Made by a program: the position numbers and the translations under genes. A stretch of 64,000 nt of DNA from Streptomyces sp. TBY4 (GTDB taxonomy: Bacteria > Actinomycetota > Actinomycetes > Streptomycetales > Streptomycetaceae), in NCBI RefSeq assembly GCF_024213195.1, contig NZ_JANAVF010000019.1, positions 62,001-126,000 of the forward strand, read 5' to 3'. The notes under the pieces were generated by a model. The model worked only from the letters and a program-made list of their open reading frames with translations. It was not told the DNA's origin and did not search any database. This document shows, piece by piece, positions 1-8,618 of the stretch; the stretch's first letter is position 1, and each line of letters opens with the position of its first letter.

Positions 1-339
1 CCCGTAGGTGTCCCAGTACGGGTTGTGGGCGGGGGTACGGGTTCCGCCGTGCTCGACGAGCCGGGCCACGAGGGCCTCGTCGGGGGTCTCGCCGAGGTAG
101 ATCACGAAGAGGTCCTCGACGGTGGGGCAGGGCTCCACCGGGTTCTCCGGGTCGTGGGTCAGCTCGAAGTGCCAGCCGCCCCCGCGGGGCCCGACCATCA
201 GCAGGTCGTGGTGCCCGGAGATCCGCTCCGTGGAGCGCCACTGCACGTCGAGCCCGAGCCCTCCCACGTAGAACCGCTCGGCGGCGGCCAGATCGAGGGA
301 GGGGCGGGCGATCCGGACGTGCGCGCGTGAGTCGATCAT
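1..339 (-). CDS. VOC (glyoxalase/bleomycin-resistance fold) family protein, C-terminus cut by window edge
   Basis: Reading the minus strand from an ATG at 339 gives an uninterrupted frame to the window edge. It begins MIDSRAHVRIARPSLDLAAA and continues with ERFYVGGLGLDV, then WHFELTHDPENP. This is the beta-alpha-beta-beta-beta layout of a vicinal oxygen chelate domain, with the typical AERFYxxxLGL pattern. The visible 113 residues cover most of one domain, and the end lies beyond position 1. VOC proteins include metal-dependent lyases, dioxygenases and antibiotic-binding proteins, so no substrate is assigned. The family call is secure and the function is open. Confidence 0.8.
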   Translation of the reverse strand, partial: MIDSRAHVRIARPSLDLAAAERFYVGGLGLDVQWRSTERISGHHDLLMVGPRGGGWHFELTHDPENPVEPCPTVEDLFVIYLGETPDEALVARLVEHGGTRTPAHNPYWDTYG

Positions 340-371
340 GGGGGAGAGGGTACGGGCGGGGGTCCGGGCCG

Positions 372-1319
372 TCAGAGGAGGGGGCCGAGGTCGATGAGGT
401 CCAGCCGGTCGGGATCGGTGAGCACGTCGATGGCGGTGATCCGGCCACCGGTGACCGTGAAGGCCATCACCGACATCAGCCGGCCCTCGACCACGCACAC
501 CACTCCGGCCGCCCCGTTGACGAGCACGGGACGGACGAACGGGGCCAGCGCGCTGTAGAGGGCCGCCTGCGAGCCCACGATCCGGGCGCCGGTCAGCACC
601 ACCGACTGGTTCGCCCGCCCCAGGCCGCCGTCCGAACGCAGGACGACGTCCGGGTGGAGCAGGGACAGCAGCGCGTCGAAGTCCCCGTCGCGGGTGGCCG
701 CGAAGAACGCGCTGACGGCCTCGCGCTGCCGTCCCGGATCCGGATCCGGGACGGGCGCCCGCCCCTGGACGCGGCGCCGCGCACGGCTGGCGAGCTGCCG
801 GGTGGCCGTCGGTGTCCGGTCGAGCAGCAGGGCGATCTCGTCGAAGGGCACGGAGAACATGTCGTGCAGGACGAAGGCCAGCCGCTCCGCCGGAGCGAGG
901 GATTCGAGCACCACGAGCAGCGCCAGCCCGACCGAATCGGCGAGCAGCACTTCCTGCTCGGGGTCGGCCGCGCCGCCCTCCCGGGTCAGGACGGGGTCGG
1001 GCATCCGGGGAGCGGCGGAGTCCGGGTCCAGCCGGGCGTCGAGGGAGTCCTCGCGGCGGGCCTCGCGGGCCCGCAGCCCGTTCAGGCAGACCCGGGCCAC
1101 GACCGTCGTCAGCCAGCCGCCGAGGTTCTCCACGTCACTGACATCGGTGCGGCTCAGCCGCAGCCAGCCCTCCTGGACCGCGTCCTCGGCCTCACCGATC
1201 GACCCGAGCATCCGGTAGGCGACGGCCCGGAGGTGGGAGCGGTGCTCCTCGAAGCGGAGAGCGAGCGGGCCCTGGCCCTCCGGGGCCGCGTCCATGTCCA
1301 TGTTCTTGTCCTTGGTCAC
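372..1319 (-). CDS. sigJ: ECF sigma factor with C-terminal SnoaL-like domain (ECF41/SigJ type)
   Basis: The 315-residue product has sigma region 2 at about 20-90 (AVAYRMLGSIGEAEDAVQE, then GGWLTTVVARVCLNGLRAR). Region 4 lies at about 130-190 (PAERLAFVLHDMFSVPFDEI, then LDRTPTATRQLASRARRRV). A SnoaL/NTF2-like domain fills the last 115 residues (FFAATRDGDFDALLSLLHPD). This is the ECF41 layout, where the fused C-terminal domain acts in place of a separate anti-sigma factor. The start is a GTG only 9 bp past the LysE stop, so the two genes are probably co-transcribed. ECF41 genes usually neighbour a carboxymuconolactone decarboxylase or oxidoreductase. None is adjacent here. Confidence 0.88.
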   Translation of the reverse strand: MTKDKNMDMDAAPEGQGPLALRFEEHRSHLRAVAYRMLGSIGEAEDAVQEGWLRLSRTDVSDVENLGGWLTTVVARVCLNGLRAREARREDSLDARLDPDSAAPRMPDPVLTREGGAADPEQEVLLADSVGLALLVVLESLAPAERLAFVLHDMFSVPFDEIALLLDRTPTATRQLASRARRRVQGRAPVPDPDPGRQREAVSAFFAATRDGDFDALLSLLHPDVVLRSDGGLGRANQSVVLTGARIVGSQAALYSALAPFVRPVLVNGAAGVVCVVEGRLMSVMAFTVTGGRITAIDVLTDPDRLDLIDLGPLL

Positions 1320-1328
1320 GTCCCCGGA

Positions 1329-1976
1329 TCAGTCCTTGCGCCCCGTAGCGGCTACGGTCACGCCCAGGCCGATCATCGCGAGCCCGCCGGCCCCGCCCAC
1401 GGCGGAGAGCCGCCGCGGCGAGCGCGAGAACCAGTTCCGGGCGGTCGCGGCCACCAGGCCCCAGGCGCTGTCGCAGACCACGGCGATCAGGTTGAACACC
1501 AGCCCGAGCAGCAGCATCTGGGCGGTGACGTGCCCCTGCTCGCGGTCCACGAACTGCGGCAGGACGGCGGCGAAGAACACGATCGTCTTCGGATTGGCCA
1601 CCCCGACGGCGAAGCCCTCCCACAGCGACCGCCAGTTCCCGTATGAGGCCTCGCCCGCACCGAACTCCGCCCGCAGCGAGCGCCGTTGCCGGAAGGCCTT
1701 GACCCCCAGGTAGACGAGGTACGCGGCACCCGCGAGCTTGAGCGCCGTGAACACGAGCACGGACCGCTCCACGACGGACCCCACCCCGAAGGCCACGGCG
1801 ACGACGAGCGCGTACGCGCCCAGCGTGTTCCCGGCCACGGTGATCAGCGCGGCCCGCCGCCCCTGGGACAGCGCCCGCCCGACGACGAAGAGCACGCTCG
1901 GCCCGGGAATGAGGATCAGCAGCAGCGACATGGCGGCGAACGCCAGCAGCCGGTCAGTGGACACCATGCGGTCCAT
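1329..1976 (-). CDS. LysE/RhtB family amino-acid exporter
   Basis: The 215-residue protein has about six hydrophobic segments. Near the N-terminus it carries the family signature LLILIPGPSVLFVVGRALSQ, followed by GRRAALITVAGNTLGAY. Proteins of this family export amino acids or small metabolites across the inner membrane by proton exchange. The length matches the family norm of about 205-215. The gene sits directly upstream of the ECF41 sigma gene with a 9-bp gap and diverges from the acetyltransferase at 2055. The substrate cannot be read from sequence. Confidence 0.88.
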   Translation of the reverse strand: MDRMVSTDRLLAFAAMSLLLILIPGPSVLFVVGRALSQGRRAALITVAGNTLGAYALVVAVAFGVGSVVERSVLVFTALKLAGAAYLVYLGVKAFRQRRSLRAEFGAGEASYGNWRSLWEGFAVGVANPKTIVFFAAVLPQFVDREQGHVTAQMLLLGLVFNLIAVVCDSAWGLVAATARNWFSRSPRRLSAVGGAGGLAMIGLGVTVAATGRKD

Positions 1977-2054
1977 CGTTCCGGACGGGCGGTGGGAGGG
2001 AAAGGGGATTTCAAACGGGTTGCCGCGGCCGGGGCCGTCGGATAGGAAGCTCGC

Positions 2055-2612
2055 ATGCTAAAGGGCAGCACCATCGGGCTGAGGGCCCGGCACGAGGACG
2101 ACATTCCCCTCCTGCACGCCGGTCTGCACGACGACGTGGTCACCGCTTCGCGGGCCTCGGTGCGCCCGTGGCGGCCGCTCCAGGCCGGCTCGCAGGCCCT
2201 GCCCTTCGTGGTGGACGACAAGGAACCGGACCGGGTGCAGTTCTCCGTCGTGGACCTGGAGGGCGGCGGTGCGCTGGTGGGCGCCGCGACCCTGTGGGGC
2301 ATCGACGACCACAACCGGTCCGCGCACATCGGAGTCGAGCTGCTGCCGGCCGCCCGGGGCAAGGGCCACAGCACCGAGGTGGTCGAGGTCCTGTGCCACT
2401 ACGGCTTCGTCGTACGCGGCCTGCACCGGCTGCAGATCGAGACGCTCGCGGACAACGTCGCGATGCTCCGCGCCGCCGAGCGCAACGGCTTCGCCCGCGA
2501 GGGCCTGCTGCGCTCCTCGGCGTGGGTGATGGGCGAGTTCCTGGACGAGGTCCTGCTCGGCCTCCTGGTCCGCGACTGGAAGCCCGACGTCTCCGTCAGC
2601 CGGCCTTCTTGA
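2055..2612 (+). CDS. GNAT acetyltransferase, RimJ/RimL type
   Basis: The 185-residue protein opens MLKGSTIGLRARHEDDIPLL, the usual start of RimJ/RimL N-acetyltransferases. Acetyl-CoA binding motif A is visible at about 95-110 (LLPAARGKGHSTEVVEVLCH), followed by RLQIETLADNVAMLRAAERN and the NGFAREGLLRSS segment. The likely reaction is acetyl transfer to a protein or small-molecule amine. The 3' end overlaps the convergent lipoprotein gene by 17 bp. Confidence 0.88.
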   Translation: MLKGSTIGLRARHEDDIPLLHAGLHDDVVTASRASVRPWRPLQAGSQALPFVVDDKEPDRVQFSVVDLEGGGALVGAATLWGIDDHNRSAHIGVELLPAARGKGHSTEVVEVLCHYGFVVRGLHRLQIETLADNVAMLRAAERNGFAREGLLRSSAWVMGEFLDEVLLGLLVRDWKPDVSVSRPS

Positions 2613-3219
2613 TCAGTTCGACCTGCAGCGCGGACATGCCGTCCCTGTTCTCGGTGTGGTAGATGCTCGCCTGGACGTACGCCACGACAGTGCCGACGCG
2701 CATGACGGTGCGGGTGCCGGAACTGCCGTTGGAGAACGCCTGGGTTTCATCCGCGCCGGTGGTGAACCGAGTCGGCTCGGGTGCGGGGTCGCCGCTCGCC
2801 GTCTTGGCCGCCATGCCCTTCATCGCGGCACTCGCGGCCTCCTTCGAATCGAACGAGAAGAGGGTGAACTCGACCTCGTCGTCATCCGCGTTCCCCCTCG
2901 CGGCAGCCTCCTTGTGGCCTGCGGCCACCAGGCCGGTGCACGGGGTGCCGGTGTCCTTGGCGCACTGCTGGCGCGCCGGTTCTCCGTCTATCGCCGCCAG
3001 GTCGTCGCCGACGTAGACGTCGCCCAGCTGCTCGTTGGTCGGCAGCGCCGCCCGGACCTGCTCCACGGTCAGGGGACCGGACTTCTTGCCCTTCCCGTCG
3101 CCGCCTCCGATAGGGGCAACGCCCACGGGCGAATTCGCGGCGTCCTCGTCACCCCCGCAGCCGGTCAGCGCCGCCACCAACGCCACTGCACACACGGTCG
3201 CCCGCACAGCGAACTTCAC
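2596..3219 (-). CDS. Secreted lipoprotein of unknown function
   Basis: A GTG at 3219, preceded by GGGGAG, gives 207 residues starting with a lipoprotein signal (basic VKFAVRATV, hydrophobic AVALVAAL, lipobox LTGC, then GGDEDAAN). The open frame extends to 3258, but the signal sequence decides the later start. The mature part is acidic and has no motif I recognise. It contains EQVRAALPTNEQLGDVYVGD near its start and a segment like the PknH sensor/lipoprotein families that bind extracellular ligands. It should be anchored to the outer face of the membrane. Confidence 0.8.
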   Translation of the reverse strand: MKFAVRATVCAVALVAALTGCGGDEDAANSPVGVAPIGGGDGKGKKSGPLTVEQVRAALPTNEQLGDVYVGDDLAAIDGEPARQQCAKDTGTPCTGLVAAGHKEAAARGNADDDEVEFTLFSFDSKEAASAAMKGMAAKTASGDPAPEPTRFTTGADETQAFSNGSSGTRTVMRVGTVVAYVQASIYHTENRDGMSALQVELIKKAG

Positions 3220-3278
3220 TCTGAACTCCCCATCATGCTCCGCACTTTGAAGATCCAACTGTACGGAGTACCCGCAGC

Positions 3279-3524
3279 TCAGGGCCCGGTGACCCCGCCC
3301 ACGAACGCGGCCCAGGTCCTGGGGGACACGGCGAGCTCGGGGCTGGTCGTCAGCTTCGAGTCACGGATGTGGACGGAGTCGGCGCAGCTGGCGACCTCGA
3401 CGCAGTCGTCGCCGTCGCCGCTGCTGTAGGTGGACTTGTGCCAGGAGAGGGCGACCTCGACGCAGCTGTCGCCGTCGCCGCTGCTGTAGCTGCTCTTGAA
3501 CCACCGGAGCCGGGAGCTGTTCAC
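3279..3524 (-). CDS. DUF397 protein with duplicated core motif
   Basis: This 81-residue protein carries the DUF397 signature twice in tandem: WFKSSYSSGDGDSCVEVA, then WHKSTYSSGDGDDCVEVA. The usual end follows (VHIRDSKLTT, then SPRTWAAFVGGV). DUF397 proteins are small Streptomyces partners of XRE/DUF5753 regulators in the whiJ/abaA families that influence development. The ATG overlaps the stop of the upstream regulator by 4 bp, which indicates translational coupling. The duplication is unusual; most members have one copy. Confidence 0.92.
   Translation of the reverse strand: MNSSRLRWFKSSYSSGDGDSCVEVALSWHKSTYSSGDGDDCVEVASCADSVHIRDSKLTTSPELAVSPRTWAAFVGGVTGP
3391..3490. repeat. Two 40-bp direct repeats with a 60-bp period inside the DUF397 gene
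   Basis: Positions 3391-3430 and 3451-3490 are nearly identical, with two mismatches. They encode the doubled SSYSSGDGD-CVEVA core of the DUF397 protein. Neither copy breaks the frame, so this is a recent in-frame segmental duplication. Confidence 0.9.
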
Positions 3525-4366
3525 AGGGAACCTCGCAATCGCATCAACAGGCCCGCGCTGTCCGCTGGATTGAGGGCCTGGATGCGAAGTTTGGCATACC
3601 GCTGGTGGAGGAGGCTGACGTCTTTCGGGCTCGAGATCACCTGACCCATCTGCTGTCCCTCGCTGTAGCCGAGCCAGTCGTTTTCCTCCGTTTCAAGGAG
3701 CTGGAAGGCTCCGCCTAGCCCCGCATGTTCGGGGCTGACCCGAGGCATGATCTGCAGATCGACATTGGGCAGTCGGGCACACGCGAGAAGGTGGTCGATC
3801 AGCTCGACGGTCACCCCTGGGCCGCCTGTCTGTCGCTCGATCACCGCCTCGTCGAGGATGAAGCTGAAGATCGCGTACGGCGTGCGGTGCAGCACCTTCT
3901 GCCGTTTCAGCCGTGCCGTGATGCGGGCTTCCGTTTCGTCCGCCGTCGGTAGCGGCAGTACTGCGGCGATCAGTGCACGGGCGTAGGACTCCGGCTGTAA
4001 CAGGCCCGGGACCGAGCGCGATTCGTACGTATTCAGAGTCACCGCCCCCTCCTCCAGCTCCGCCCACCGCCGGAACCACTTCGCCAGTCCCCGCCGCCGC
4101 GTCAACTGCTTCGCTGCGATGCGGATGACGCCGAAGGCGTCCAACACCTCCTCCACCCGGTCCACGAACCTCGTGGACGGATGCCGTCGCCCCTGCTCCA
4201 CCGACCCGATGTACTGCACGGAGTACCGGATCAGCGGGTGCAGTTGCTCCTGGGTCAGGCCGGCCCGTTTCCTGAAGGCCTTGACCGTCTCGCCGAAGTT
4301 CCGCAGGTCGGCGTCGGGCTCGACCTCGTGGTCACCGCCGTCACCGCTGTCGTCGACACTCGCCAT
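3521..4366 (-). CDS. XRE-family regulator with DUF5753 domain
   Basis: The ATG at 4366 has a strong ribosome site (GGGGAGGTGACC) and gives 281 residues. The open frame runs on to 4531 without support. The N-terminal helix-turn-helix (FGETVKAFRKRAGLTQEQL, then RYSVQYIGSVEQGRRHPSTR) precedes a DUF5753 ligand-like domain (NTYESRSVPGLLQPESYARA, then YGEGQQMGQVI-like end). Such regulators act with the DUF397 gene downstream, which overlaps by 4 bp. The divergent ATPase gene at 4495 makes the three-gene set typical of Streptomyces developmental loci. Confidence 0.92.
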   Translation of the reverse strand: MASVDDSGDGGDHEVEPDADLRNFGETVKAFRKRAGLTQEQLHPLIRYSVQYIGSVEQGRRHPSTRFVDRVEEVLDAFGVIRIAAKQLTRRRGLAKWFRRWAELEEGAVTLNTYESRSVPGLLQPESYARALIAAVLPLPTADETEARITARLKRQKVLHRTPYAIFSFILDEAVIERQTGGPGVTVELIDHLLACARLPNVDLQIMPRVSPEHAGLGGAFQLLETEENDWLGYSEGQQMGQVISSPKDVSLLHQRYAKLRIQALNPADSAGLLMRLRGSL

Positions 4367-4494
4367 GGAGGTCACCTCCCCGGCGCCATGTTCACTGTCG
4401 GTGACCGCGACTGTCCAGAGCGCGAACTCGTACAGATGAAAAGTAGCGGTTCGCTTGCTGGGGAACGGCCCTGCCCACACGGGAGTTTGGTGCC

Positions 4495-4938
4495 ATGACC
4501 GTACCCTCGGGCGCCGACCGGGCCCTCGCACGCACGTTCACTCAGCGTTTCAGCTCCACCCGGCGCGGCGCCCGCCTGGCGCGGCAGCTGGCGCTCGTCG
4601 AGCTGCACGACTGGGGCATCCCCGAGCGGACCGGGCTGTCGGAGGACGCCGGGCTGCTCGTGGCCGAGCTCGCCGCCAATGCCGTGGCCCACGGGCGGGT
4701 TCCCGGGCGGGACTTCGAGCTCCGGCTGAGCCTGCTCCCCGGGGCGCTGCGCATCGAGGTGTCCGACGCCCGCCAGGACCGTCGCCCGGCCGTCCGGCCG
4801 CACGCGTACGGGGCCGAGGCGGGCTACGGCATGCGCATCGTCGAGGCGGTCGCCGCCGACTGGGGGGTCAGGGACCGGCTGGTCGGGAAGACGGTCTGGG
4901 CGGAGCTGACGGTGCGGGCGCCTTCAGTGGCCCCCTGA
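4495..4938 (+). CDS. RsbW-like histidine-kinase-fold ATPase (HATPase_c)
   Basis: The 147-residue protein has the N box (LVAELAANAVAHGRV), a G1 box (IEVSDARQDRRP) and a G2-like box (GYGMRIVEAVAADWGV) of GHKL ATPases. There is no receiver or dimerisation domain. Stand-alone proteins of this kind are abundant in Streptomyces and resemble anti-sigma factor kinases. It is divergent from the XRE/DUF5753 gene with a shared 128-bp promoter region. It overlaps the convergent toxin gene by 15 bp. Confidence 0.9.
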   Translation: MTVPSGADRALARTFTQRFSSTRRGARLARQLALVELHDWGIPERTGLSEDAGLLVAELAANAVAHGRVPGRDFELRLSLLPGALRIEVSDARQDRRPAVRPHAYGAEAGYGMRIVEAVAADWGVRDRLVGKTVWAELTVRAPSVAP

Positions 4939-5211
4939 GCGGTGGTGCTCGGAGGCGAGCACCCAGATGAGGAGCCGGCCGTCCTCGATCGTGTAGACGG
5001 CCTGGTAGTCGCCGACGTGGAGGCGGAGCCACCGGCGTGCGGGGTGCCCGTGCAGGGGCCTGGTGTCGAAGGCCGTCGTGTCCCCCGCCGTGAGGGCCGT
5101 CTGGAACTCGGTGAGCCGCTGCAGGATGCGCAGGGCGTCGGGGCGGGGGACTCCGAGCAGGTCACGCTGGGCGTGCGGGGTGAGGCGGGCGACGTAGGCG
5201 GTGGGTCCCAT
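4924..5211 (-). CDS. Type II toxin, RelE/ParE family
   Basis: The 95-residue protein shows the RelE fold pattern: YVARLTPHAQRDLLGVPR at the N-terminus, FDTRPLHGHPARRWLRLHVG in the middle, and YQAVYTIEDGRLLIWVLAS at the end. RelE-type toxins cleave mRNA in the ribosome, and ParE-type toxins inhibit gyrase; the sequence alone does not decide between them. The gene follows the Phd-like antitoxin with a 3-bp gap, so the pair is an operon. Confidence 0.88.
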   Translation of the reverse strand: MGPTAYVARLTPHAQRDLLGVPRPDALRILQRLTEFQTALTAGDTTAFDTRPLHGHPARRWLRLHVGDYQAVYTIEDGRLLIWVLASEHHRSGGH

Positions 5212-5214
5212 CGG

Positions 5215-5496
5215 TCAGCAATCCTCGTGACGCAGGACGGCGGCCATCTCGTCGAGCGTGGCGGACCCCGCCGATCCCGCGCGCTCGGACTCGTCGGCCA
5301 GTTCGTTCAGCCACGCGTCCTCGGCCTCGTCCACGAACCGGCGGAGCTGCCGGTACTCCTCGATGCCGATCACGACGGCTTCCTGCTCGCCGCCGCGCGT
5401 GATGATCGTGGGGACCCCTTCGCGGTGCGCGCGGTCCACGACGTCCGCCACGTGGCCGCGCACTTCCGCCAGGGACTCGGTCACAGGCTCACTCAT
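5215..5496 (-). CDS. Type II antitoxin, Phd/YefM family
   Basis: The 93-residue protein has the Phd/YefM N-terminal DNA-binding fold (VTESLAEVRGHVADVVDRAH, then GVPTIITRGGEQEAVVIGIE, EYRQLRR). An acidic, flexible C-terminal toxin-binding tail follows. It is the first gene of the toxin-antitoxin operon, consistent with autorepression by the antitoxin and the complex. Confidence 0.9.
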   Translation of the reverse strand: MSEPVTESLAEVRGHVADVVDRAHREGVPTIITRGGEQEAVVIGIEEYRQLRRFVDEAEDAWLNELADESERAGSAGSATLDEMAAVLRHEDC

Positions 5497-5508
5497 ACAG
5501 CGAATGTC

Positions 5509-6369
5509 TCAGAGGTACTGCGCGAAGTCGTCGAGGACGCGCAGGATCTCCGGCTCCTCCTCCGAGGGGAGCTGGAGGACGACCTCCTCGATGCCCAGGT
5601 CGGCGTAGTGGGACATCTTGCCGGGGGTCGGCTGGACGGCGTACGGGACCACCTGGAGGGACTTGGGGTCGCGGCCCGCGGCCTCCCAGACCTGGCGGAG
5701 GGCCGGGAGCGACTCCGTCAGGCCGCCTCCGCCGATCGGGAGCCAGCCGTCGCTGTGGTCGGCGATGGCCGCGAAGAGCTTCGGGCCGGCCTGGCCGCCG
5801 ATCAGGGTGCGCGGGCCGTACAGGGGGACGCCCGGGGCGAGTTCGCGCGGGGACTGGGCCGGCTTCGGGTGCGCGGAGCTGGCCTGGACGGAGGAGAACT
5901 GGCCGACGTACGCCGTGGGGTGCGGGGACCACAGGGTCCGCATCAGGGCCATGCGGTCGCGGACCAGTTCGCGGCGGGTGCGCCAGTCGACTCCGTGGTC
6001 GGCGGCCTCCTCGACGTTCCAGCCGTAGCCGATGCCGAGGGTGACCCGGCCGCCGGACAGGTGGTCCAGCGTGGCGACCTGCTTCGCGAGGTCGATGGGG
6101 TCGTGCTGGGCGACGAGGGTGATGCCGGTGCCGAGGTGGAGCCGCTCGGTGACGGCGGAGGCCTGGCCGAGGGCGACGAAGGGGTCCAGGGTGCGGCCGT
6201 ACATCTCCGGGAGCTCGCCGCCCATGGGGGCCGGGGTGACGCGGCTGACCGGGATGTGGGTGTGCTCGGGGAGGTAGAGGCCGGAGAAGCCGCGTTCCTC
6301 CAGGGCGCGGGCCAGGGGGACGGGGGCGATGGTCCGGTCGGTGAGGAAGACGGTCGCGGCGATCCGCAT
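5509..6369 (-). CDS. LLM-class (luciferase-like, probably F420-dependent) oxidoreductase
   Basis: From the ATG at 6369 (GGAGG 11 bp upstream) the 286-residue protein begins MRIAATVFLTDRTIAPVPLA. It carries YLPEHTHIPVSR, LGTGITLVAQHDPIDLAKQV, GGRVTLGIGYGWNVEEAADH and YGPRTLIGGQAGPKLF. These are the landmarks of TIM-barrel luciferase-like monooxygenases, and in actinomycetes this subgroup typically uses F420. A GTG at 6381 is an alternative start. The F420 biosynthesis gene fbiC lies 3.4 kb away, which fits but does not prove cofactor use. Confidence 0.88.
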   Translation of the reverse strand: MRIAATVFLTDRTIAPVPLARALEERGFSGLYLPEHTHIPVSRVTPAPMGGELPEMYGRTLDPFVALGQASAVTERLHLGTGITLVAQHDPIDLAKQVATLDHLSGGRVTLGIGYGWNVEEAADHGVDWRTRRELVRDRMALMRTLWSPHPTAYVGQFSSVQASSAHPKPAQSPRELAPGVPLYGPRTLIGGQAGPKLFAAIADHSDGWLPIGGGGLTESLPALRQVWEAAGRDPKSLQVVPYAVQPTPGKMSHYADLGIEEVVLQLPSEEEPEILRVLDDFAQYL

Positions 6370-6508
6370 GGGCGCTGACACCTCCGTGGTGTGGGGAGGG
6401 CCAAAGTACGGCTTCGCGCGTGCGGAGGGCAGGGGCGTGCGTCGGCCACGGTGGTGGCGGTGGTCACGGTCCGCGGCCCGTGCGCGGGCCGTCTGCGGCC
6501 CGCCGGTG

Positions 6509-7765
6509 TCACCCTCGCGGGTAGCGGGTCAGCCAGGTGGTGGAGGCGGCGGCCGGGCCGTGCAGGGCGGGGCCCTGGGTCATCTCCAGGGCGAAGTCGT
6601 CGGCGAGTTCCAGGACCGTGGCGCGGCCCTCCAGTCCGGCGAGCCACGCCGCCGGGAGGGCCGTCTCGCCGTGCTGGGCGCCGAGCAGGGCGCCGCACAG
6701 GGCGCCGGTGGCCGCGGAGTCGCCGCCGTGGTTCACGGCGAGGCGCAGGCCGTGCGCCACGTTCTCGGCGACGAGCGCGCAGTACACGGCGATGGCGAGC
6801 ACCTCTTCCGCGGAGCGGCCGTAGCCGGGGGACAGGCCCTCCACCGTCTGCGGCGACGGCGCGCCCGTGGTGACGGCGCCGAGCGCGCGCTGCAGGGCGT
6901 CGGTGACGGGCTGGTGGCCGGGGCGGACGCCGAGCAGGCCCAGGGCGCGCTGGACGGCGGCGTCGAGGGACTCGCCGCGGGTCAGGCCGTGCACGATGAC
7001 GGCGTGGGCGCCGGCCGAGAGGTAGGCGGTGGGGTGCCCGTGGCTCTGCACGGCGCACTCGACGGCGAGTTGCAGGACGAGCGCCGGCTCCCAGCCGACC
7101 AGCAGCCCGAAGGGTGCGGAACGGGTGGCGGCGGCCGGGTCCACGGCGGTCGGGTTCTTCGGCTGGGCGAGCGTGCCGAGGACTCCGTCGGCGAAACCGG
7201 TCAGGCAGGAGCGCTCGGGGGAGCGCCGGGCGTAGAGCCACTCCTCCTGCGCGAGCCAGCCGTTGTCCTCGCGGCGCTCGTCGGGGCCCCAGTCGCTCTG
7301 GGTGAGGGACCAGCGGAGGTGCGCCTGGTGCACGTCGGTCGGCGGGTGCCAGGCGCCGGTGTCCCGGCGTACGTGGGCCCGTATCAGGCCGTCCACGGTG
7401 AACAGGCCGAGCTGGGTGGCGGCGGTGACCGTGGCCCGGGGGGCCGGCTCCGTCAGGCCCGCCGGGCCGTGGGCCTCGAGCAGCTCGGGGAGGGAGAGGG
7501 GGGCTACGGGGGCGCCGAGGGCGTCGCCGATGGCGGAGCCGAGGAGGGTGCCGCGGACGCGGCTGCGGAAGTCCTGCTGCTCGGTGCGGCCCCAGAGGCC
7601 GGTCGTGACGGCGGCGCGGCCGCCGAGGGTGGCGCCGGCGGCGGGGCCGGTGGCGGGGCCGAGGCTGGTGGCTCCGCGGGTGGCTCCGCCGGTGGGCACG
7701 GGTGACTGTTCCGCTGCTCCGGGGCTGCCCTGTCGCTCCCCGGACGTTTCCGTCGCCGTGTCCAT
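6509..7765 (-). CDS. ADP-ribosylglycohydrolase family protein
   Basis: The 418-residue protein has a Pro/Ala/Gly-rich, probably disordered first 65 residues, then the ADP-ribosylglycohydrolase fold. The motif RVRGTLLGSAIGDALGAPV marks the start of the domain, and the metal-binding region VNHGGDSAATGALCGALLGA lies near the C-terminus. Canonical members coordinate two Mg ions and remove ADP-ribose from proteins. Here the usual GDxDTxA reads GGDSAATGA, so one metal ligand looks changed and catalytic activity is uncertain. Confidence 0.82.
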   Translation of the reverse strand: MDTATETSGERQGSPGAAEQSPVPTGGATRGATSLGPATGPAAGATLGGRAAVTTGLWGRTEQQDFRSRVRGTLLGSAIGDALGAPVAPLSLPELLEAHGPAGLTEPAPRATVTAATQLGLFTVDGLIRAHVRRDTGAWHPPTDVHQAHLRWSLTQSDWGPDERREDNGWLAQEEWLYARRSPERSCLTGFADGVLGTLAQPKNPTAVDPAAATRSAPFGLLVGWEPALVLQLAVECAVQSHGHPTAYLSAGAHAVIVHGLTRGESLDAAVQRALGLLGVRPGHQPVTDALQRALGAVTTGAPSPQTVEGLSPGYGRSAEEVLAIAVYCALVAENVAHGLRLAVNHGGDSAATGALCGALLGAQHGETALPAAWLAGLEGRATVLELADDFALEMTQGPALHGPAAASTTWLTRYPRG

Positions 7766-7952
7766 GTCGATCCCCCCGGACTGCCCGCGCGTGCTCTGGC
7801 GGCACTGTAGTGGACAGTACCGATCGCGTCCGGAACCAGTCGGTCATGGGGGCGGTATGGGGGCGGGGAACGGCTGGATTCCGCCGGTCCGCGGGGGAGC
7901 CCGCGGGCGCGATCCTTCTGCACCCGCGGGCGGTTCCAGCCGGGCGGGGTGC

Positions 7953-8330
7953 TCAGCAGGCCGTTACCCACAGGGAGCTGATGTTGTCATTCCGGTTGTA
8001 CTGGGAGGTGTTGCCCTTCCAGTTGCCCACCGGCCACGTGGAGCCCTGCTTGTTGGTGTCCACGTACGTGCAGACCGTCTTGCCGGTCCTGTTCCATACC
8101 GAGGAGACCTTGTCGTTCAGGCGGTAGTCGCCCAGGTTGTTGGTGCCGCTGCGGAAGTACGCCGCTCCGCCGTATCCGTTGTCGTGCTCGTAGACGCAGA
8201 ACTCGCCGACCTCGCAGTTCCGCCAGGGCGTCTCGGCGGCGGGTGTCGCCGCCGCGGGTGCGGTGAGTGCTGCGGACATGACCAGGCCCGCAGCAGCGGT
8301 GCAGATGAGGAGGGAGCGTCGCGTTGACAT
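7953..8330 (-). CDS. Secreted peptidase-inhibitor family I36 protein
   Basis: The ATG at 8330 gives 125 residues with a signal peptide (MSTRRSLLICTAAAGLVMSA, then APAAAT). The mature domain starts NCEVGEFCVYEHDNGYGGAA and ends ISSLWVTAC. It has the paired Gly/Tyr/Cys pattern of beta-gamma-crystallin-like I36 inhibitors such as SMI, a Streptomyces metalloproteinase inhibitor. The open frame runs upstream to 8534, but the signal sequence fixes the start. Confidence 0.85.
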   Translation of the reverse strand: MSTRRSLLICTAAAGLVMSAALTAPAAATPAAETPWRNCEVGEFCVYEHDNGYGGAAYFRSGTNNLGDYRLNDKVSSVWNRTGKTVCTYVDTNKQGSTWPVGNWKGNTSQYNRNDNISSLWVTAC

Positions 8331-8618
8331 CACAAGATCCGCCTTTGGTTGGGAACATGTGGATTCCTTCCCTCCACTAGAGCAGCTGGATGCCGGGAGC
8401 CACCTGCGAGAAAAAGCCTTTCTTATGGCGCGTAGGGGGACATCTCCCCTTTCGACGTACAGATGTGACGTTTCTTCTCGGATGTCATCGGCGGGTGCCG
8501 GTCTTCTTTTCCCTGGCGGCCAGGCGAGTGGCACGTTTTGTCAGTGGACTTACGCCCGGTCGATTTCGGCCATGCAGAGTTCACATTGCGTTATTCGGAG
8601 GCCAAGAGTCTCGGGGCC

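Noticed and set aside
5943..7847. 634-residue Arg/Pro-rich minus-strand frame
   Set aside because: It overlaps the ADP-ribosylglycohydrolase and oxidoreductase genes in another frame and has shadow composition.
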